NCBI RefSeq assembly: GCF_905475395.1 | Contig: NC_058342.1 | Span: 24,400,640 to 24,464,639, forward strand | Direction: 5' to 3' | Length of the DNA: 64,000 nucleotides | Origin: Chrysoperla carnea | Taxonomy: Eukaryota > Arthropoda > Insecta > Neuroptera > Chrysopidae | Shown: positions 61,001 to 64,000 of the stretch, in pieces | Numbering within the stretch: position 1 is the first letter of the stretch | Layout of the letters: each line of letters begins with the position of its first letter | Program-made: the position numbers and the translations under genes | The notes under the pieces: model-generated | Database searches by the model: none | What the model saw: the letters and a program-made list of their open reading frames with translations, nothing else | What the model was told of the DNA's origin: nothing

Positions 61001-63905
61001 ATGAACCATATTTATAATAAAGGACTCTGCACTTTTCTGCTGCAAAATTATTTTCTGTAAAGATTCGTGAAACTATGGTTTCTAGTAATTCATGTTGCAC
61101 AGGCCCGTGCGAAGGAATCATTCAAGGGGGTTCAAACTTTTGTTTATCATGAACTACATCAAAAATCTCTCCAGGTGTAAAGTTCTAAAATTTTGGTTTT
61201 TAAAATATGGAGGATCAAATATTATAAGCAAAGTGCGAAATCCTTTAGTTATTTAATTCTAAGGTTTACTGAAAAATTAGTTTGTTAGAACAGGTTCTTC
61301 GATGGTTTAACCTCTTCGGATGTGTCTTTCAATTTTGGCCAGACATTTGAGATATGAAAGTTCTATGCATTAATAAGTTCAACACGAACTCATGAAAGTG
61401 GCCACTTGATTTTTTTTTCCAGGGTATCTAGCTTTATTAACTTCCCGTATGACCTTCTAGTCATTATCCGATATTTTTAGAAATGGTGGGTTGTTAGGTT
61501 TAGCCAATTTAAGGGTTCCTTGTACATTAATCGATTCCAATATGTATTTTACACAGCTTATAGGTTGGTTTTTCAGGCCAGGAATTTTTGTTAGACCTAC
61601 AATTTTGTTTTTAGAAAATATTAAAATAATTTTATACCAATTTTTGAATTCTTCGAGGTAATTAAAACTCAAAAAGCTAAAAATAAAATTAATTTTATAC
61701 TGACGTAACAGTTTTTGATTGCTTTAAATCGCTACAAGATCTCTCTTCGAAAACTTCAGGAGATATCTTGGAAACTACTCGATTTATGAATTTTTTGAAT
61801 CAAAACTATGCTATAAAACGTTTTATCAAATTTTGATGCAAAAAATGCTTTATGAGTTTAATAGTTTGATAAAAACAGTTGATTTTGACTCAAAATCTAC
61901 TAAAATTAAATACAATTTCCACGATATTAAAATTTTCGACGACACAGATATTTTGGAGCGAGCGATTTCAGACAATTTTTTGTCACCATTGTATTCAACA
62001 AAAACTGGCTTTTTGAATTTTCTGACGGAAAAAAATTTATTCGACTGGCCTATCATGATTTTATGAGTCATGACAAAATTTGCTCCTATTTTGCCAGTTT
62101 ATATTAGTGAGAAATCGATTCAACCATTTTAGAGTGCATCAGATTTTATTTAAGAATGTTGGGTTACAATTTGAAACTTGTAGGTTCGATTTTTTGAATA
62201 ATTTGTTTTTATTACTAGACACCCTGGTACACACAATACATCAAACACTTAAAGGAATCTAGTGCACAAGACAAAAATTTAATATTAAAAATGATTAAAA
62301 AATGGTACTTACTGTTTGAAGGAGGTCGATCTGATTGTGGATTATAACCAGGAATTTTCACATCCTTCAAACTTTGTAACGGATCATTTGTACTCATACC
62401 AGACGGTTCACTTGGCATTTCCTGTTTCACTTTCAAATTTTGTGGTTCATTCTGTTGTGACATTGGTGGCATACCTTTCGGACTATGGACATGTCCATAT
62501 GGTGAATACGCATATTGACCACCAGGACCACCAATTGTCACCAAATTTCCAGTAGTCATTAAACTTTGAATTGGTGGTTGGCCACCAATAATCGGTGGTA
62601 CCACTGAAGATGATGGTCCAGGTGGACCTGGTTCCTTACTATCGCGTTCTCTAGGTGGCGGTTGCAATCCATCATTGCTACCATCTCCTGATTTACCAGA
62701 CATTATGTTTCCTCCTGAAGGAGGCATTTCAATACTTCGTCCCGATAAACTTGGTATATTCAACAGTGGTGGTTGATTCTGTGACATCTGATACATGGAA
62801 TCTGGTACTCGACTAAAACTACGTTCACTCATTGTTGATTCCATAGAATCACGAGATGAGTCCGGACCACGAGTTAAGTCAATTTGACCACGACTTAATG
62901 ATTCACGATGTTGTTCCATAGGTCCTCTAGGAACATCCCCCCGTGGACTACTCATATTTCTATGTTCCATTGGATTACCACGTTCGCCGTCAACACTACG
63001 GGCCTCTCGAAGTAATAATTCCGTTCGAGGATCACCTCGAGGTTCCATATTTCGATTGTTTGGATCACGGTTAATATCACGAGGTTCTCTTACTGTCAAT
63101 TCGCGAGGTTCTAATTTAATTTGTCCTGGCATCGGAGGACCCTGTTGAGAAGGATACGCACTTGTTTGCCGATATTGAGGTTGGATTGCATTACTAAATT
63201 GAGGCGAGTTGTATGGATTAAACAAACTCGTAGAAGATGGTGGAACCTGTTCTGGTTTGAGACCTAATTTTGTAGGTTCTTTACTACTTGGATGTAACGG
63301 TGAACCAGCCATCATGTTATTGGGACTTGGTGATATTGGAGCATATCTGGATACGTTATTCGTGTCTTTATCACATTTGTTTTGCAAGTTTTGTACATTT
63401 GGTATAATTAATTCCGCAGAATTTGGATTATGTGGACTCTGAATTAGTGGATTATTCTTATGCATTTCCATATTTTCTGGGGTATGTGGTTGGATTAATT
63501 GTGTTGACATGTTCATCATTGGATCTGATGCCATTTTCATTGTAGGTGATTCGACAGGTTTGGCGGAGTTGGGGGATAACATAGGTTCTTTCTTGATTTC
63601 GAAAATTTCCTTTTTCATTTCGGTTTTTATTGGATGGGTAACTACTGGTATTATTGACTTGTTTTCGGTTTTGATATTTAGCGTTAATGGTTTCTCACAT
63701 TTAGCCATAATTGTTGGAGATGCTTTTTCAGTTTTGATTGATGTTGGCGAACCGAGTTCTAATTTGGTGGCAAGTTCTTTTTTACACATGCCATCCATGT
63801 CAGTTAAATTTTTACGAACTTTCGATAAGTCGTCTGTCAATTTTATAGAAACGTTTAATGATGTTGGATGCGATGGCTGCGAAGGAGTTGTTTGCTCAGT
63901 TTCAC
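51931..63905 (-). CDS. Gug: Atrophin (Grunge), C-terminal about 1734 residues
   Basis: This is the 3' part of the single insect Atrophin gene, relative of vertebrate RERE and ATN1, a nuclear co-repressor that works with histone deacetylases and nuclear receptors. Fifteen exons on the minus strand join in phase from 63905 to the TAG at 51933-51931. The first, long exon is Pro/Ser-rich with many I-K-x-E motifs. The Atrophin signature spans two exons: ECHRSQSAI then FLRHWNRGDFNSCTRTDLTF and PDSKLARKREERLRKQ. It is followed by a coiled Arg/Glu-rich stretch (EQLEREKREREIRELRERE), the block DPMVRLQM, a His-rich HAHSHTHLHLH run, and a conserved tail (AHEQLQRQMLMERDRFSH, VAHEEYLRQQRERELKVRAL). The BAH, ELM2, SANT and GATA-type parts must lie right of 63905, outside the window. 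Homology is to remembered RERE/Atro sequence; orthology is strong. Confidence 0.95.
52131..52332 (-). CDS. Gug: Gug exon, conserved C-terminal block
   Basis: The exon encodes PSGAPYPRPSLIPGRDALAL, HHQDLLSRPYADQLAHQAAA and HEQLQRQMLMERDRFSHPSI, ending VAHEEYL plus two bases before GTAATA. It corresponds to the H..LQ.M..Q..EL.R tail region of RERE. Confidence 0.92.
52739..52961 (-). CDS. Gug: Gug exon, His-rich and Gly/Pro-rich
   Basis: The exon opens VRLQMAGISPEYHAHTHAHS then HTHLHLH, matching the RLQM...HSH.H.HLHLH segment of RERE. It continues in a Gly/Pro/Ser tract and ends FPLP plus one base before GTAAGT. Confidence 0.93.
52962..54240 (-). other. Gug intron with tandem repeats
   Basis: This 1279-bp intron (GTAAGT to AATAG) is mostly the repeat array at 53400-54040, plus a run of nine C near 53038-53047. 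No exon was seen. Confidence 0.7.
53400..54040. repeat. Imperfect tandem repeat with TGACGTCA palindromes
   Basis: GTGCTAAAAGTCGG..CCAGG starts at 53412, 53686 (as GTGCTGAAAGTAGGTACCAGG) and 53999, giving two full units of about 274 and 313 bp and a third, short start. Both full units contain CATTCTT.(A/G)AAACTATTACAGT, TATGACGTCAT or GATGACGTCAT, and ACGAATTTTTTGATAACACA. Confidence 0.78.
54241..54350 (-). CDS. Gug: Gug exon, 110 nt
   Basis: The exon encodes GVPPGSLAPPVSQAGGSGGP and SQAALEAERLALATDPM. The ALEAERLALATDPM|VRLQM junction matches RERE's A..ERVAAL.NDPLARLQM. Confidence 0.93.
54445..54611 (-). CDS. Gug: Gug exon, 167 nt
   Basis: The exon encodes YAAASLSAGPHPGSIPLGAP, HHYNPALTGLYSPAVVAHHL and AERLGIPPPPQGPPH. 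The acceptor is TTTATAG and the donor GTAAGT. Confidence 0.9.
54672..55201 (-). CDS. Gug: Gug exon, Arg/Glu-rich coiled region
   Basis: This 530-nt exon encodes SPYERFSRQAAAYADTPALR, then QLSEYARPH, matching RERE's PALR.LNEYARPH. It goes on to the charged run LELEQLEREKREREIRELRE and a Gly/Pro-rich segment ending HWLEMQR. Two bases into the last codon before GTAAAT. Confidence 0.95.
55266..55440 (-). CDS. Gug: Gug exon, Atrophin signature second half
   Basis: The exon encodes FLRHWNRGDFNSCTRTDLTF, KPVPDSKLARKREERLRKQA and EKEREEREKQQALHHSQQ. It is the most conserved part of the Atrophin domain. The acceptor is TTTCCAG and the donor GTAAGT. Confidence 0.96.
55441..57385 (-). other. Gug intron, 1.9 kb, with mariner remnant
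   Basis: The intron runs from GTTTGT to TTTCCAG. Its 3' part holds a decayed mariner-like fragment (55690-56080). The rest is AT-rich sequence without recognised features. Confidence 0.68.
55690..56080 (-). pseudogene. Decayed mariner-like transposase fragment
   Basis: A minus-strand frame reads DLAPADFFI, then IESLPLCGYCFKLIKFKK, resembling the mariner motif YSPDLAPADFFLFP...LPLRG.RF..IE..K. A following frame gives IEGTEDIGKCFETCFEG, like the IP...F..CFE.WKKRW region. Stops and frame changes show it is inactive. Only the C-terminal third is present. Confidence 0.5.
57386..57617 (-). CDS. Gug: Gug exon, Atrophin signature first half
   Basis: The exon encodes SHHLPRHYDDIKSEPPSRSS, then STDSESGSSMQQQSDVQQIE and SPEPKIEDTECHRSQSA. 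It ends two bases into an Ile codon (AT|T) before the donor GTTTGT. This joining restores ECHRSQSAIFLRHWNRG. Confidence 0.92.
57915..57975 (+). pseudogene. Tiny RNase H scrap of non-LTR type
   Basis: The DNA reads GGCGTTAAAACGAATTAATT then AGCGGACTCGTTG.CACGAGAGG, matching the GVKGNEAADSLVRE coding text of the copies at 43859 and 45825. Only about 60 bp remain, in a Gug intron. Confidence 0.4.
58039..58312 (-). CDS. Gug: Gug exon, His/Gln/Pro-rich
   Basis: The exon encodes LHHHERLSPAHANMLAIQHR, then GGHGLSMGLGPSSSSSLEAL and RAHAAQAVQQSQMLPPPNSP. The SSSSLEALRAHA block is shared with RERE/ATN1. The donor is GTACGT. Confidence 0.92.
58379..58477 (-). CDS. Gug: Gug exon, 99 nt
   Basis: The exon encodes MRTGSPHAMSQSSISQQTTS and SSNTHQHIHHHAQ, phase 0 at both ends (TATTCAG, GTAGGT). 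The text is low-complexity, supported by flanking phase agreement. Confidence 0.85.
58556..58647 (-). CDS. Gug: Gug exon, 92 nt
   Basis: The exon encodes AGYGPGLTISHSTSQSSSAS and LQHKVNTTQKP between ATTTTAG and GTAAGT. Ends in phase 0. Confidence 0.85.
58695..58830 (+). pseudogene. Non-LTR 3' end scrap in Gug intron
   Basis: The tail ATC.TG.GAG..G.GAAGTTGTG.GC.(T/C)TCTGCGTGG.GTCTGG, as at 46153-46207, recurs here with small changes. No frame survives. Confidence 0.4.
59154..59348 (-). CDS. Gug: Gug exon, Ser/His/Thr-rich
   Basis: The exon encodes SSEPSTSITSTMLSSHHSSS, TSVTTRRDMIEDAENNRQHT and SSVHSTKGDQQ between TTTATAG and GTAAAA. The text is low-complexity; phase agreement supports it. 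Confidence 0.87.
59411..60004 (-). CDS. Gug: Gug exon, Pro/Gly/His-rich with IKSE motifs
   Basis: The exon encodes KDMPIKSESMTIKSESGPPS, a Pro/Gly/Ala/His tract including HLAAHHMAAAAASHPGLIHH, and NPFGGYPGYPPNLPYHAPFG. The donor is GTAAGT, phase 1. Confidence 0.92.
60107..60757 (-). CDS. Gug: Gug exon, Asn/Gln/Ser-rich
   Basis: The exon encodes TPYLQGPQVENIKTEPQSDI, continuing through QDPRNNYAFEQQQRVHAERM to HYMSRVENLSP. It has a CAAATATAG acceptor and GTAAAT donor. Confidence 0.92.
60758..62312 (-). other. Gug intron, 1.55 kb
   Basis: The intron runs from GTAAGT to AAATATAG. Small open frames on both strands (for example around 61833-62071) show no recognisable family. I see no clear repeat or RNA gene. 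Confidence 0.65.
62313..63905 (-). CDS. Gug: Gug long exon, Pro/Ser/Arg-rich with IKxE motifs
   Basis: This 1593-nt exon begins after TTTTTTCACAG with GETEQTTPSQPSHPTSLNVS and ends PPSN plus one base before GTAAGT. It carries many Ile/Val/Leu-Lys-x-Glu motifs (IKTEKAS, IKTENKS, IKTEMKKE, IKKEP, IKLEP, VKQE), an Arg/Asp/Glu-Pro stretch (REPRDINRDPNN, RNMEPRGDPR) and VRKNL-type basic text near its start. It follows upstream exons that are out of view. Confidence 0.93.
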
Positions 63906-64000
63906 CTGTGAAAAAATTTTCGATTAGAAATAATGATCGTAGACAATAAAGAGAATTGTTGTCCTGGAATCTAAAATAATATGTAGCCCTAAACCTACGG
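63906..64000 (-). other. Start of the preceding Gug intron
   Basis: AT-rich sequence ending in the T-rich acceptor next to 63905. No exon is visible before the window edge. Confidence 0.7.

Noticed and set aside
61833..62071. Open frames on both strands in a Gug intron
   Set aside because: No similarity to any family, low-complexity AT-rich sequence, and the Gug frame is continuous without them.

Overview
This is a stretch of an AT-rich insect genome. The order cannot be fixed from sequence alone: the proteins are clearly insect-like, genes are split by introns with GT-AG borders, and the DNA between them is packed with short inverted-repeat elements. Three conserved genes account for all the coding sequence that can be supported. 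All exon borders were derived by reading splice sites and checking that reading phase and protein homology continue across every junction.

Layout: (1) 1-10849, plus strand: the 3' part of trachealess (trh), a bHLH-PAS transcription factor. Seven exons (4823-10849) encode the end of PAS-A, all of PAS-B and the complete C-terminal region, 752 residues. The bHLH and start of PAS-A lie off the left edge. (2) 10850-30150: about 19 kb between the convergent genes trh and dsh, with no protein gene found, full of foldback/MITE-like repeats. (3) 30151-41007, minus strand: a complete dishevelled (dsh) gene in seven coding exons, 642 residues, with DIX, PDZ and DEP domains and a short last exon (ending FVDVM) beyond a 5.1 kb intron. 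(4) 41008-51930: 10.9 kb upstream of dsh and downstream of Gug, holding degenerate non-LTR retrotransposon ends and small repeats. (5) 51931-63905, minus strand: the last 15 coding exons of Atrophin (Grunge, Gug; RERE family), about 1734 residues ending at the true stop. The BAH/ELM2/SANT half lies off the right edge.

The genes are developmental regulators (tracheal and salivary cell fate; Wnt/planar polarity signalling; nuclear co-repression) but nothing in the sequence ties them into one regulatory unit. I found no RNA gene, CRISPR array, or evidence of a new protein system. The unusual content is structural: several families of nearly perfect hairpin elements, one with exact 28-bp terminal inverted repeats, plus tandem repeats and retroelement or mariner remnants inside introns of dsh and Gug.
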